Of a DNA stretch of 64,000 nucleotides, positions 8,040 through 15,937 are shown piece by piece. Origin of the DNA: Caldovatus aquaticus (GTDB taxonomy: Bacteria; Pseudomonadota; Alphaproteobacteria; Acetobacterales; Acetobacteraceae); the NCBI RefSeq assembly GCF_019458025.1, contig NZ_JAHZUY010000005.1:1-64000 (forward strand), read 5' to 3'. Below the pieces are notes generated by a model. The model had not been told where the DNA came from. It did not search any database and saw only the letters and a program-made list of their open reading frames with translations. The position numbers and the translations under genes are program-made. Positions within the stretch are counted from its first letter, which is position 1; the number at the start of each line of letters is the position of its first letter.

Positions 8040-8714
8040 ATGCGCGCGCTGCTGGTCGAAGACAACGACCGCCTGGCCGGCCTCCTCGTCACCGGGCTGC
8101 GCCGGGCGGGATGGACGGCCGACGTGGTGGACAGCCTCGACGCCGCGATCGCCGCCTGCCGGACGCACCAGTTCGATGCGGTGCTGCTCGACCGCGGCCT
8201 GCCCGATGGCGACGGGCTCGACATGCTGCGCGCGCTGCGCGACGCGGCGCCGCCCCCGGCCATCCTGGTGCTGACCGCGCGCGGCGGACTGCCCGAGCGG
8301 GTCGAGGGGTTGAACCGCGGCGCCGATGACTATCTGGTCAAGCCGGTCGCATTGGAGGAACTGGTCGCCCGGCTGAACGCCGCGGTGCGGCGGATGCGGG
8401 GCGGCCGCCGTGGCCCGATCCTCGTCGGCCGGCTGGAATACGATCCGATCTCGCGCGCGGTGACGATCGGCGGCGTTCCCTTCGACCCGCCGCCGCGCGA
8501 GCGCCTGCTGCTCGAACACCTGTTGCAGGCCATGCCGCGCCCGCTGGGCAAGGAGGCGCTCGAGGAGCGGCTCGACAGCTTCGAGCGCGGCATCGGCAGC
8601 AACGCGGTCGAAGTCTATGTCCACCGCCTGCGCCGGCGGATGGAGGACATGCGGGCCGGGGTCTCGATCGAGACCGTGCGTGGCGTCGGCTACCGGCTGC
8701 GGGCGGTGGACTGA
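8040..8714 (+). CDS. OmpR/PhoB-family response regulator
   Basis: A 224-residue DNA-binding regulator. The receiver domain (1-115) has the acidic pair in LLVEDND, phosphoacceptor Asp51 ([13 protein letters not shown]), Thr79 (LVLTARG) and Lys101 (DDYLVKP). The C-terminal winged helix (about 130-224) ends in the hallmark [13 protein letters not shown] and TVRGVGYRL. It is transcribed divergently from its presumed kinase at 6413-7828 rather than in one operon with it. The kinase is linked in turn to the RND efflux genes, so the regulator probably controls the pump in response to a periplasmic signal; the CTTACA direct repeat at 6401-6420 is a candidate target. Confidence 0.93.
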   Translation: MRALLVEDNDRLAGLLVTGLRRAGWTADVVDSLDAAIAACRTHQFDAVLLDRGLPDGDGLDMLRALRDAAPPPAILVLTARGGLPERVEGLNRGADDYLVKPVALEELVARLNAAVRRMRGGRRGPILVGRLEYDPISRAVTIGGVPFDPPPRERLLLEHLLQAMPRPLGKEALEERLDSFERGIGSNAVEVYVHRLRRRMEDMRAGVSIETVRGVGYRLRAVD

Positions 8715-8871
8715 CCGCCCCTCCGGCCGGCGGATGATGCCGGCACGGCGGGGACGGGCGATCGCCGCACGGCCATCCGGCGCCGCCGCCGGCGGGCACG
8801 CCGTCGGCGGATTGCGGCCTGGGGGCGACGGCCCTCCCGGTGCGTTGCGACCCGGTGCGGCAAAGGCGAGG

Positions 8872-9648
8872 ATGCCCGCAATGCGGAAGCCATTCCACCA
8901 GGCGCGTGGACCAGCGGCGGACGATTCGGCGACGATCCGCGCCGCCCTCCGCGGCGTTCCGCCCGAGTGGATCCACCCGCCGGACCTCGACGCCGCGCGC
9001 GCCGCGCAGCGCGCCATGGCCGAGCGCGTCATCGCCGAGGACGCGCACGGCCCGGTCGCGCGCCTCGGCGGCGCCGACACCAGCGCCGAGCGCTTCGATC
9101 CCGAAGGGCGCGTCCACGCCGCGCTCGTCACGCTCGACGCCGCCACCCTCGCGCCGCTGGCCGAGGCCGGGGCGACCGGCATCGCCGCCTTCCCCTACAT
9201 TCCCGGCTTCCTCGGCTTCCGCGAGGTGCCGACCCTGCTTGCCGCCTGGGCGCGGCTCGACCCCAGGCCCGATCTGGTGATGGTGGACGGGCACGGCGTG
9301 GCGCATCCGCGCGGCCTCGGCATCGCCTCGCATTTCGGCGTGCTGCTGGACGTGCCGACCATCGGCGTGGCGAAGTCCGTGCTGGTCGGCGCGCCGGAGG
9401 AGGAAGTCGGACCCGCGCCCGGCGCGCGGGCGAACCTGGTCTGGCGCGGCCGCGTCATCGGGGTGGCGCTGCGGACGCGGGCACGGGCCAGGCCGGTCTA
9501 TGTCTCGGTCGGGCACCGCGTCTCGCTCGAGGGCGCGGTCGCCTGGGTGCTGCGCGCCTGCGCGGGGCGCGGCTATCGCCTGCCGGAGCCGACGCGGCTC
9601 GCGCACCGCGCCGCGAACCGGGTGCGGCGCGGCGAGCGGCCGGGCTGA
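8872..9648 (+). CDS. nfi: Endonuclease V (deoxyinosine 3' endonuclease)
   Basis: DNA-repair nuclease that nicks the second phosphodiester bond 3' to deoxyinosine. The 258-residue product keeps the family motifs in order: GGADTS (Asp69), [12 protein letters not shown] (Glu118), [19 protein letters not shown] (Asp139), IGVAKS, and [12 protein letters not shown] (His215), which are the expected metal-binding and catalytic residues. A purine-rich AAAGG lies 5 bases before the ATG at 8872; a second in-frame ATG at 8881 is possible. The gene stands alone downstream of the response regulator on the same strand. Confidence 0.9.
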   Translation: MPAMRKPFHQARGPAADDSATIRAALRGVPPEWIHPPDLDAARAAQRAMAERVIAEDAHGPVARLGGADTSAERFDPEGRVHAALVTLDAATLAPLAEAGATGIAAFPYIPGFLGFREVPTLLAAWARLDPRPDLVMVDGHGVAHPRGLGIASHFGVLLDVPTIGVAKSVLVGAPEEEVGPAPGARANLVWRGRVIGVALRTRARARPVYVSVGHRVSLEGAVAWVLRACAGRGYRLPEPTRLAHRAANRVRRGERPG

Positions 9649-9740
9649 GGGGCCGGCGCGCGGCAGGCACCGGCCGCCACCCGGGACGGGGGCGCGGCGA
9701 CGCTGGCGCGAGACCGCCGCGCCGCGCTATCCAGCCTCCC

Positions 9741-10103
9741 ATGCACCGGCTCTGGCTCGCCTTCGGCGCCCTGTTCGGCCTCGCCGCCGTCGCCCTCTCC
9801 GCCTGGGCGGCGCACGGGCTGGCGCAGCGGATCGGCGCGGCGCGGCTCGCCGCGGTGCAGAACGCGCTGACGATCCAGGGCTGGCACGCCCTGGCGCTGC
9901 TCGCCACCGGGCTGCTCGCCGAGGGGCGCGGCGGCGCGGTGAACCTTGCCGGCGCCGCGTTCGTGCTCGGCGTGCTGGTGTTCTGCGGCGCGGTCTACGG
10001 CGGGGCGTTCGGCGTGGCCGGCGTCGCGCGCTTCGCCCCCTATGGCGGCGCGATGCTGATGGCGGGGTGGGTGCTGCTCCTGGCCGCCGTCGTCCGGCGC
10101 TGA
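9741..10103 (+). CDS. DUF423 (YgdD-type) small integral membrane protein
   Basis: 120 residues with four hydrophobic segments. It begins MHRLWLAFGALFGLAAVALSAWAAHGL and contains the family-typical pattern of a small N-terminal helix, A-A-H-G-L, an ...ALTIQGWHALALLATGLL helix and an F-APYGGAMLMAGW ending. DUF423 proteins are conserved inner-membrane proteins without an agreed function. The gene lies 17 bp upstream of the methyltransferase gene on the same strand, so the two may be cotranscribed. Confidence 0.85.
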   Translation: MHRLWLAFGALFGLAAVALSAWAAHGLAQRIGAARLAAVQNALTIQGWHALALLATGLLAEGRGGAVNLAGAAFVLGVLVFCGAVYGGAFGVAGVARFAPYGGAMLMAGWVLLLAAVVRR

Positions 10104-10120
10104 CCCGCCGCGGCGGCTGC

Positions 10121-11056
10121 ATGGGGAAGGCGCTGCCGGAGGGCATCGCCAGCGCCTGGCTGGCCGCCGAGGGGTTCGAGGCCGAGCTGGCCGAGGAGCT
10201 GGCGCGCACGGGGCGGCGCATCGCCGCCTGGCACGGCCGCCTCGCCCTCTCGCCCGATCCGCCCGGTGCGGCCGCCTGGGCGCTCGACGTGTGGACCGCG
10301 CCCCGGCTGGTCCCGGCGCCCTCGATCAAGGCCGCCGCGGCGGCGCTGCGCGCGCTGCAGCGCAACTGGTCGCTCTATTCCGCCGCGCACCATCGCCGCG
10401 CGGCGCTGATCGCGGCGGCGCTGCCGCCGGTGAAGGCGCGCCCGCTCGTGTTCCCGGAACCCGCCCCCACGGCGCCGCTCGGCGCCTTCACCCTGCTCGC
10501 GCCCGACCTGATGCTGGCCTCGCCGGCCAAGACCAGCCCCTTCGTCAACGGCGCGGTGCGCTTCGTCGAGGACCGCACCGGCCCGCCCTCGCGCGCCTAT
10601 CTCAAGCTGTGGGAGGCGCTGACGCGGCTCGGGCGCCGGCCCTTGCCGGGCGAGACCTGCCTCGACCTCGGCGCGGCGCCGGGCGGGTGGAGCTGGGCGC
10701 TGGCGAAGCTCGGCGCGCGGGTGGTGGCGGTGGACAAGGCGCCGCTCGACCCGGCCGTGGCGGCGCTGCCGGAGGTGACGGTGCGGGCGGAGAGCGCCTT
10801 CGCGCTCGATCCGCGGCGCGAGCCGCCGGTGGACTGGCTGTTCAGCGACGTGGTCTGCTACCCGGCGCGGCTGCTCGCCCTGGTGCGGCGCTGGATCGCG
10901 GCGGGCAAGGCGCGGCACCTGGTCTGCACGGTGAAGTTCCAGGGACCGACGGACCACGCCATCGCCGCGGAATTCGCGGCCATCCCCGGCGCGGTGCTGT
11001 TCCACGGCGCGCACAACCGGCACGAGCTGACCTTCGCGCGCCTCGCCCCGGCCTGA
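10121..11056 (+). CDS. rlmM: RlmM-like 2'-O-ribose methyltransferase (23S rRNA C2498 type)
   Basis: S-adenosylmethionine-dependent RNA methyltransferase of the RrmJ fold, 311 residues. The catalytic half has the SAM loop CLDLGAAPGGWSWAL (near residue 180), VVAVDKAPL after it, and the K-D-K-E tetrad typical of ribose 2'-O-methyltransferases, in AYLKLWEA, WLFSDV, CTVKFQG and NRHELTF. The N-terminal half is reduced compared with E. coli RlmM (about 366 residues). The symbol is given by family resemblance; the exact target nucleotide is not readable from sequence. Confidence 0.75.
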   Translation: MGKALPEGIASAWLAAEGFEAELAEELARTGRRIAAWHGRLALSPDPPGAAAWALDVWTAPRLVPAPSIKAAAAALRALQRNWSLYSAAHHRRAALIAAALPPVKARPLVFPEPAPTAPLGAFTLLAPDLMLASPAKTSPFVNGAVRFVEDRTGPPSRAYLKLWEALTRLGRRPLPGETCLDLGAAPGGWSWALAKLGARVVAVDKAPLDPAVAALPEVTVRAESAFALDPRREPPVDWLFSDVVCYPARLLALVRRWIAAGKARHLVCTVKFQGPTDHAIAAEFAAIPGAVLFHGAHNRHELTFARLAPA

Positions 11057-11127
11057 GGAGGCTGGACGCGCCGGCGGCGGGCCGCGATACCATCCGCCCC
11101 TCTCCCCTCAGCCCCAGGACGCCCCCG

Positions 11128-12054
11128 ATGCGCGCCGTCTTCGTGGATGCCACCCCCTCGCTCGGCGACGTGATGGAGCGGCTGCGCCGGCCCGACGACA
11201 TCCCGGTCGCGATCCACCGCGACCCCGACATCCGGCCGGAGGATCTGCCCGCCCTGCTCGCCGGCGCCGAGATCGCGATCGACGACCACACCCAATTCCC
11301 GACCGGGATCGTGCGGCGGATGCCGGATCTCCGGCACATCGTCTTCCTCGGCACCGGCGCGCGCAGCTACATGAACCCGGAGGAGCTCGCCGCGCTCGGC
11401 GTGCAGGTGCACACCGTCAAGGGCTACGGCGACACCGCGGTGGCCGAGATGGCCTTCGCGCTGATGTGGGCCGCGGCGCGCGGCCTTGGCGAGATGCACC
11501 GCGCGGTCGTCGCCGGCGGCTGGCCGCGGCCGGAGGGACGGCAGCTCACCGGCAAGACCGCCGGGCTGATCGGGCTCGGCGGGATCGGGACGGAGATGGC
11601 GCGGCTCTGCGCCGGGATCGGCATGCGGGTGCTGGCCTGGAACCGCACGCCGAAGGCGCCGCCGCCGGGCGTGGCGATGACCGACCTCGACACGCTGCTC
11701 GGCGAGAGCGACGTCGTCTCGCTGCACCTGCTGCTCAACGACGAGACGCGCGGCTTCCTCTCGCGCGCGCGGATCGCGCGCATGCGGCCCGGGGCGATCC
11801 TGGTCAACACCGCGCGCGGCGCGCTGGTGGACGAGGCGGCGCTGGTCGAGGCGCTGGCCTCCGGGCGGCTCGGCGCCGCCGGGCTCGACGTGTTCGCGGA
11901 GGAGCCGCTGCCGCCCGGCCACCCGCTGACGCGCCTGCCGAACGTGGTGCTGGCGAGTCATGCCGCCTTCCGCACGCCGGAGGCGACGGACAACCTGATC
12001 GGCGCCGCGCTCGACCACTGCCGCCGCATCGCGCGGGAGGCGGCGGCGCGCTGA
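11128..12054 (+). CDS. D-2-hydroxyacid dehydrogenase (NAD-dependent)
   Basis: 308-residue oxidoreductase of the D-isomer-specific 2-hydroxyacid dehydrogenase family. The dinucleotide loop GLGGIGTEMARL lies near residue 150. The catalytic set follows: Arg in VNTARGALVDE, Glu in DVFAEEPL, and the His in LASHAAFRTPEA, where most relatives have a (P/S)H-x-(A/G) motif. The N-terminal domain is short and lacks a regulatory extension, unlike SerA. Substrate not deducible. It stands between rlmM and hldE without tight linkage. Confidence 0.85.
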   Translation: MRAVFVDATPSLGDVMERLRRPDDIPVAIHRDPDIRPEDLPALLAGAEIAIDDHTQFPTGIVRRMPDLRHIVFLGTGARSYMNPEELAALGVQVHTVKGYGDTAVAEMAFALMWAAARGLGEMHRAVVAGGWPRPEGRQLTGKTAGLIGLGGIGTEMARLCAGIGMRVLAWNRTPKAPPPGVAMTDLDTLLGESDVVSLHLLLNDETRGFLSRARIARMRPGAILVNTARGALVDEAALVEALASGRLGAAGLDVFAEEPLPPGHPLTRLPNVVLASHAAFRTPEATDNLIGAALDHCRRIAREAAAR

Positions 12055-12110
12055 GGCGCCGCGGCCGGCCCGGCCGGGCGGCGATCCGCCTCGCGCCCGC
12101 CCCGGCCGCC

Positions 12111-12140
12111 TTGCGCGACACGCGTCGGTTGCGCTAGGGC
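12111..12140 (+). promoter_or_regulatory. Candidate sigma-70 promoter of hldE
   Basis: TTGCGC (12111-12116) is followed after 18 bp by TAGGGC (12135-12140). The ATG of hldE is at 12148, only seven bases after this -10 candidate, so the transcript would be leaderless or nearly so. A prediction from spacing and a partial consensus only. Confidence 0.35.
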
Positions 12141-12147
12141 GGGTCCG

Positions 12148-13644
12148 ATGCATGCCCCCGCGCCGGCCGACGACCGGCCGCTCCCCGAGATCCCCACCGC
12201 CGAAATGGCGGAGGCGGCGCGCCAGTTGCGCCGCGCCTCCGTGCTCGTGGTCGGGGACGCGATGCTCGATCGCTACGTCTACGGCACGGTCGGCCGGGTC
12301 TCGCCCGAGGCGCCCGTGCCGGTGCTGACGGTGGAGCGCGAGGTGGCGATGCCGGGCGGCGCCGGCAACGTGGTGCGCAACCTCACCGCGCTCGGCGGGG
12401 CGGTCGCCTTCGTCTCGGTGGTGGGGGACGACCAGGCGGGGGCGGACCTCACCGGACTGATCGGCGGCCAGCCGGGGGTCGAGCCCTGGCTGCTGGTGCA
12501 GGGCGGGCGGGCGACGACCACCAAGACCCGCTTCATCGCCAACGGCCAGCACCTGCTCCGCACCGATCACGAGGTCGTCGGCCCGGTGCATCCGCGCCTC
12601 GCGGAGCGGCTGGTGCGCATCGCCTCCGACGCGGTGGCGGCGACGGCGGTGATGGCGCTCTCGGACTACGGCAAGGGGGTGCTGGCGGGGGACACGCCCC
12701 GCCAATTGATCGCCGCGGCGCGCGCCGCCGGCCGCAAGGTCGTGGTGGATCCGAAGGGGCGGGACTACGCCCGCTACGCCGGCGCCGACCTGATCACGCC
12801 GAACCGCGCCGAGCTGCGCGACGCCACCGGCATGCCGGTGGACAGCGAGGCCGCGATCGTCGCCGCCGCCGAGGCGCTGCGCGCCGCGCACGGCTTCGGC
12901 GCCGTCCTCGTCACGCGGAGCGAGGACGGGATGACGCTGCTGGACGAGGACGGCACGGTGCGCCACCTCCCGGCCGAGGCGGCGGAGGTGCACGACGTCT
13001 CCGGCGCCGGCGACACGGTGCTGGCGGTGGTCTCGGCCGGGCTCGCGGTCGGCCTGCCGCTGCCGGTGGCGGCGCGGCTCGCCAACATCGCCGCGGGCAT
13101 CGTGGTCGGCAAGGTCGGCACCGCCGTGGCGCGCGAGGAGGAGATCCTGGAGGCGCTCTCCGCCGAGCGCGGGGCGCTGCGCAAGGTCGTCTCCCGTGCC
13201 GCCGCCGCCGAGCAGGTGGAGCGCTGGCGCCGGCGCGGCTGGCGCATCGGCTTCACCAACGGCTGCTTCGACCTGCTGCACCCGGGCCACGTGCACCTGC
13301 TGGAGCAGGCGCGGAGCTGGTGCGACCGGCTGGTGGTCGGCCTCAATTCCGACGCCAGCGTGAAGCGGCTGAAGGGCCCGGCGCGGCCGATCCAGGGCGA
13401 GGCGGCGCGCGCGGCGGTGCTCGCCTCGCTCGCCAGCGTCGACCTGGTGACGGTGTTCGACGAGGACACGCCGCTCGAGCTGATCCGCCAGCTGCGCCCG
13501 GACGTGCTGGTCAAGGGTGCGGACTACACGCTCGACCAGGTGGTGGGCGGGGACCTGGTGCAGGAATACGGCGGGCAGGTGAAGCTCGCCGAGCTGCTCC
13601 CGGGCCAGAGCACGACGGCGACGGTGGCGCGGATCCGGGGGTAG
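12148..13644 (+). CDS. hldE: Bifunctional heptose 7-phosphate kinase / heptose 1-phosphate adenylyltransferase
   Basis: Makes ADP-D-glycero-beta-D-manno-heptose for the LPS inner core: the first domain phosphorylates heptose 7-phosphate, the second transfers AMP to heptose 1-phosphate. Domain 1 (about 25-340) is a PfkB kinase with MPGGAGNVVRNL and DVSGAGDTVLAVV. Domain 2 (about 350-498) is a cytidylyltransferase-like fold with FTNGCFDLLHPGHVHLLEQ and the KGADYTLDQVVGGDLV segment. At 498 residues it matches full-length HldE fusions. Its presence shows a Gram-negative cell with heptose-containing LPS. arfB follows 9 bp downstream. Confidence 0.95.
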   Translation: MHAPAPADDRPLPEIPTAEMAEAARQLRRASVLVVGDAMLDRYVYGTVGRVSPEAPVPVLTVEREVAMPGGAGNVVRNLTALGGAVAFVSVVGDDQAGADLTGLIGGQPGVEPWLLVQGGRATTTKTRFIANGQHLLRTDHEVVGPVHPRLAERLVRIASDAVAATAVMALSDYGKGVLAGDTPRQLIAAARAAGRKVVVDPKGRDYARYAGADLITPNRAELRDATGMPVDSEAAIVAAAEALRAAHGFGAVLVTRSEDGMTLLDEDGTVRHLPAEAAEVHDVSGAGDTVLAVVSAGLAVGLPLPVAARLANIAAGIVVGKVGTAVAREEEILEALSAERGALRKVVSRAAAAEQVERWRRRGWRIGFTNGCFDLLHPGHVHLLEQARSWCDRLVVGLNSDASVKRLKGPARPIQGEAARAAVLASLASVDLVTVFDEDTPLELIRQLRPDVLVKGADYTLDQVVGGDLVQEYGGQVKLAELLPGQSTTATVARIRG

Positions 13645-13653
13645 CGCGCCGGC

Positions 13654-14085
13654 ATGCCCGGCATCCGCGTCAGCGACGCGATCGTCCTCGACGAATCGGA
13701 GGTGGAGGAGAGCTTCCTGCGCGCCTCCGGCCCCGGCGGGCAGAACGTGAACAAGCTGGAGACGGCGGTGCAGCTCCGCTTCGACGCGGCGCGCTCGCCC
13801 TCGCTGCCGGAGGCGGTGCGCGAGCGGCTGGCGCGGCTCGCCGGGCGGCGGATGACGCGCGAGGGCGTGCTGGTCATCACCGCGCGGCGCCACCGCACGC
13901 AGGAACGCAACCGCGCCGAGGCACTGGAGCGGCTGGCCGCGCTGATCCGGCAGGCGGCGGAGCCGCCGCCCCCGCCGCGCCGCCCGACCCGGCCGAGCCG
14001 CGCGGCGCGGCGGCGGCGGCTGGAGGCCAAGGCCCGGCGCGGCGCGCTCAAGCGGCTGCGCGCCGGCCGCGCGGCGGAGGAATAG
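13654..14085 (+). CDS. arfB: Alternative ribosome-rescue factor B (peptidyl-tRNA hydrolase)
   Basis: Releases nascent chains from ribosomes stalled without a stop codon. The 143-residue product has the catalytic Gly-Gly-Gln at 28-30 within RASGPGGQNVNKLETAVQLR. It ends in a long basic tail (RRPTRPSRAARRRRLEAKARRGALKRLRAGR), the part that enters the empty mRNA channel in this family. It lacks the large N-terminal domains of RF1/RF2, so it is not a normal release factor. Close downstream of hldE. Confidence 0.93.
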   Translation: MPGIRVSDAIVLDESEVEESFLRASGPGGQNVNKLETAVQLRFDAARSPSLPEAVRERLARLAGRRMTREGVLVITARRHRTQERNRAEALERLAALIRQAAEPPPPPRRPTRPSRAARRRRLEAKARRGALKRLRAGRAAEE

Positions 14086-14154
14086 GGCACCCGCCCCCTT
14101 CCCGCGCCGCCGCTTCGTGGCACACTCGCGCCGATCCGCGGGAGGGCCGGAAGC

Positions 14155-15843
14155 GTGAGCAGCAGCAACTACACCGTCGCCGACCTGGTGGCCGAGTTCC
14201 TGCACGCCTGCGGCGTGACCACCGCCTTCGGCATCGTCTCGGTGCACAACATCCCCATGCTCGACGCGATCGGCCGGCGCAACGCGATCCGCTTCGTCGC
14301 CCCGCGCGGCGAGATGGGCGGCGGGCACATGGCGGACGCCTACGCGCGCGTCTCGGGCGGACTCGGCGTGCTGATCACCTCGACCGGCCCGGGCGCGGCG
14401 AACGCGGTGCCGGCGCTGGTCGAGGCGCGCTTCGCCGGCTCGCCGCTGCTGCACATCACCGGCCAGACGCCGACCCGCTTCCTCGACCGCGACACGGGCT
14501 CGGTGCACGACGTGCCGGGGCAGACGGCGATGCTCGCGAGCGTCTGCAAGGCGGCCTACCGGGTGCGGGCGGCGGGGGAGGCCTTCGGCATCCTGACGCG
14601 CGCGGCGGCCGAGGCGCTCACCTCCCCGGCCGGGCCGGTGAGCGTCGAGATCCCGATCGACCTGCAGCGCGCCCCGATCGGGCGGCCGGCCGGGCTCGAC
14701 CGCCTGAAGCTGCCGATCCCTGCGCCGCTGGCGCCGGACGAGGCGGCGCTGGACGAGGCAGCGGCGATCTTCGCCAAGGCGAAGCGGCCGATGGTCTGGC
14801 TCGGCAATGGCGCGAGGCACGCGCGGGCGCAGGCGATGATGCTGCTCGAGCTCGGCTTCGGCGCGGTGAATTCCTGGAACGGGCGCGGCATCGTGCCCGA
14901 GGACCACCCGATGACCTTCGGCGGGTTGAACGGCAACGGCGCGCCGCGCATCCAGGAATTCTACCAGACCGTGGACGCGATGCTGGTCGTCGGCTCGCGC
15001 CTGCGCGCGCACGAGACGGCGGAGCTGTCGGTGAAGCTGCCGCGGACGCTGGTGCACGCCGACATCGACCCCCGCGCCAACGGCCGCACCTACCCGAGCG
15101 CGCTGTTCGTGCACGGCGACGCGGCGCTGGTGATGGAGGGGCTGGCGCGGCGGCTGATGGGGCGCCTGGCGCCGGACCCGGCCTTCGCCGCGGAGTTCCG
15201 GGAGACGAAGCGGCGCGCGGTGGCGGAATACTGCGCGGGCCTCGGTCCCTATGCCGACTTCCCCTGGCAGCTGCGCCGGGCGATGCCGCGCGATGCGGTC
15301 TTCGTGCGCGACGTGACGATCAGCCACACCACCTGGGGCAATCGCATCTTCCCGGTGCTCGGCCCGCGCGATTCGGTGCATCCGGTGGGCGCCGCGATCG
15401 GGCCCGGCCTGCCGTTCGGCATCGGCGCCGCGCTCGCCGCGGCGCCGGAGGGGCGCAAGACGGTGGTGATGACGGGCGACGGCGGCTTCGCGGTGAACCT
15501 GGCGGAGCTGTGGACGGCGGCGCAGGAGCGGGCGGAGCTGGTCATCATCGTGATGAACGACCGCGGCTACGGGATCATCAAGGTGATCCAGAACGCGATG
15601 GCGGACGGGCGGCACTTCGCCGCCGACCCGGAGCTGCCGCGGCTCGAGCCGCTCGCCGCGCTGGCGGGGATGCCCTTCTTCCGCGTCGCCGAGGCCGCCG
15701 CCTTCGGCGCGACCGTGGCGCAGGCGCTCGCCGTCCGCGGCCCCGCCCTGGTCGAGGTGGACATGCAGGCGATCGGCGAGATCCCGCCCTATCCGCCCTA
15801 CAGCACCATGGGCCTCTACGCGCGGGCCGCCAGGGGCGGCTGA
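14155..15843 (+). CDS. Thiamine-diphosphate-dependent enzyme, acetolactate-synthase-like
   Basis: 562-residue TPP enzyme with the three-domain layout of acetohydroxyacid synthase, benzoylformate decarboxylase and similar enzymes. The pyrimidine-binding part has the activating Glu in RGEMGGGHMADAYAR (near residue 53). The diphosphate-binding part has the GDGGFAVNLAELW...VMNDRGYG metal motif (near 440-475). Starts at a GTG (14155) behind GGGAGGG. It differs from biosynthetic IlvB, and no small subunit gene is nearby. First gene of a same-strand run with a second TPP enzyme, an ABC importer and a sugar-acid-dehydratase-like enzyme, so a catabolic lyase or decarboxylase role is more likely than valine synthesis. 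Confidence 0.85.
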   Translation: MSSSNYTVADLVAEFLHACGVTTAFGIVSVHNIPMLDAIGRRNAIRFVAPRGEMGGGHMADAYARVSGGLGVLITSTGPGAANAVPALVEARFAGSPLLHITGQTPTRFLDRDTGSVHDVPGQTAMLASVCKAAYRVRAAGEAFGILTRAAAEALTSPAGPVSVEIPIDLQRAPIGRPAGLDRLKLPIPAPLAPDEAALDEAAAIFAKAKRPMVWLGNGARHARAQAMMLLELGFGAVNSWNGRGIVPEDHPMTFGGLNGNGAPRIQEFYQTVDAMLVVGSRLRAHETAELSVKLPRTLVHADIDPRANGRTYPSALFVHGDAALVMEGLARRLMGRLAPDPAFAAEFRETKRRAVAEYCAGLGPYADFPWQLRRAMPRDAVFVRDVTISHTTWGNRIFPVLGPRDSVHPVGAAIGPGLPFGIGAALAAAPEGRKTVVMTGDGGFAVNLAELWTAAQERAELVIIVMNDRGYGIIKVIQNAMADGRHFAADPELPRLEPLAALAGMPFFRVAEAAAFGATVAQALAVRGPALVEVDMQAIGEIPPYPPYSTMGLYARAARGG

Positions 15844-15857
15844 GCGGGCGGACCGTG

Positions 15858-15886
15858 TTGCCGGTTTGCGGCCGGCCGGTTAGGGT
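15858..15886 (+). promoter_or_regulatory. Candidate promoter before the second TPP enzyme and ABC genes
   Basis: TTGCCG (15858-15863), a 17-bp spacer and TAGGGT (15881-15886) in the 94-bp gap before 15938. This would allow the transport half of the cluster to be expressed separately from the first TPP gene. Prediction only. Confidence 0.35.
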
Positions 15887-15937
15887 CCGAAGCGAGGGAA
15901 CGTACAGCGGCGCGCCGCGCCGAGGGAGGAGCCGGGG

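Noticed and set aside
10858-15615. Very long minus-strand frame (about 1585 codons) opposite hldE, arfB and the first TPP gene
   Set aside because: Low-complexity Arg/His/Ala composition and antisense to genes with clear family motifs; produced by extreme third-position GC.
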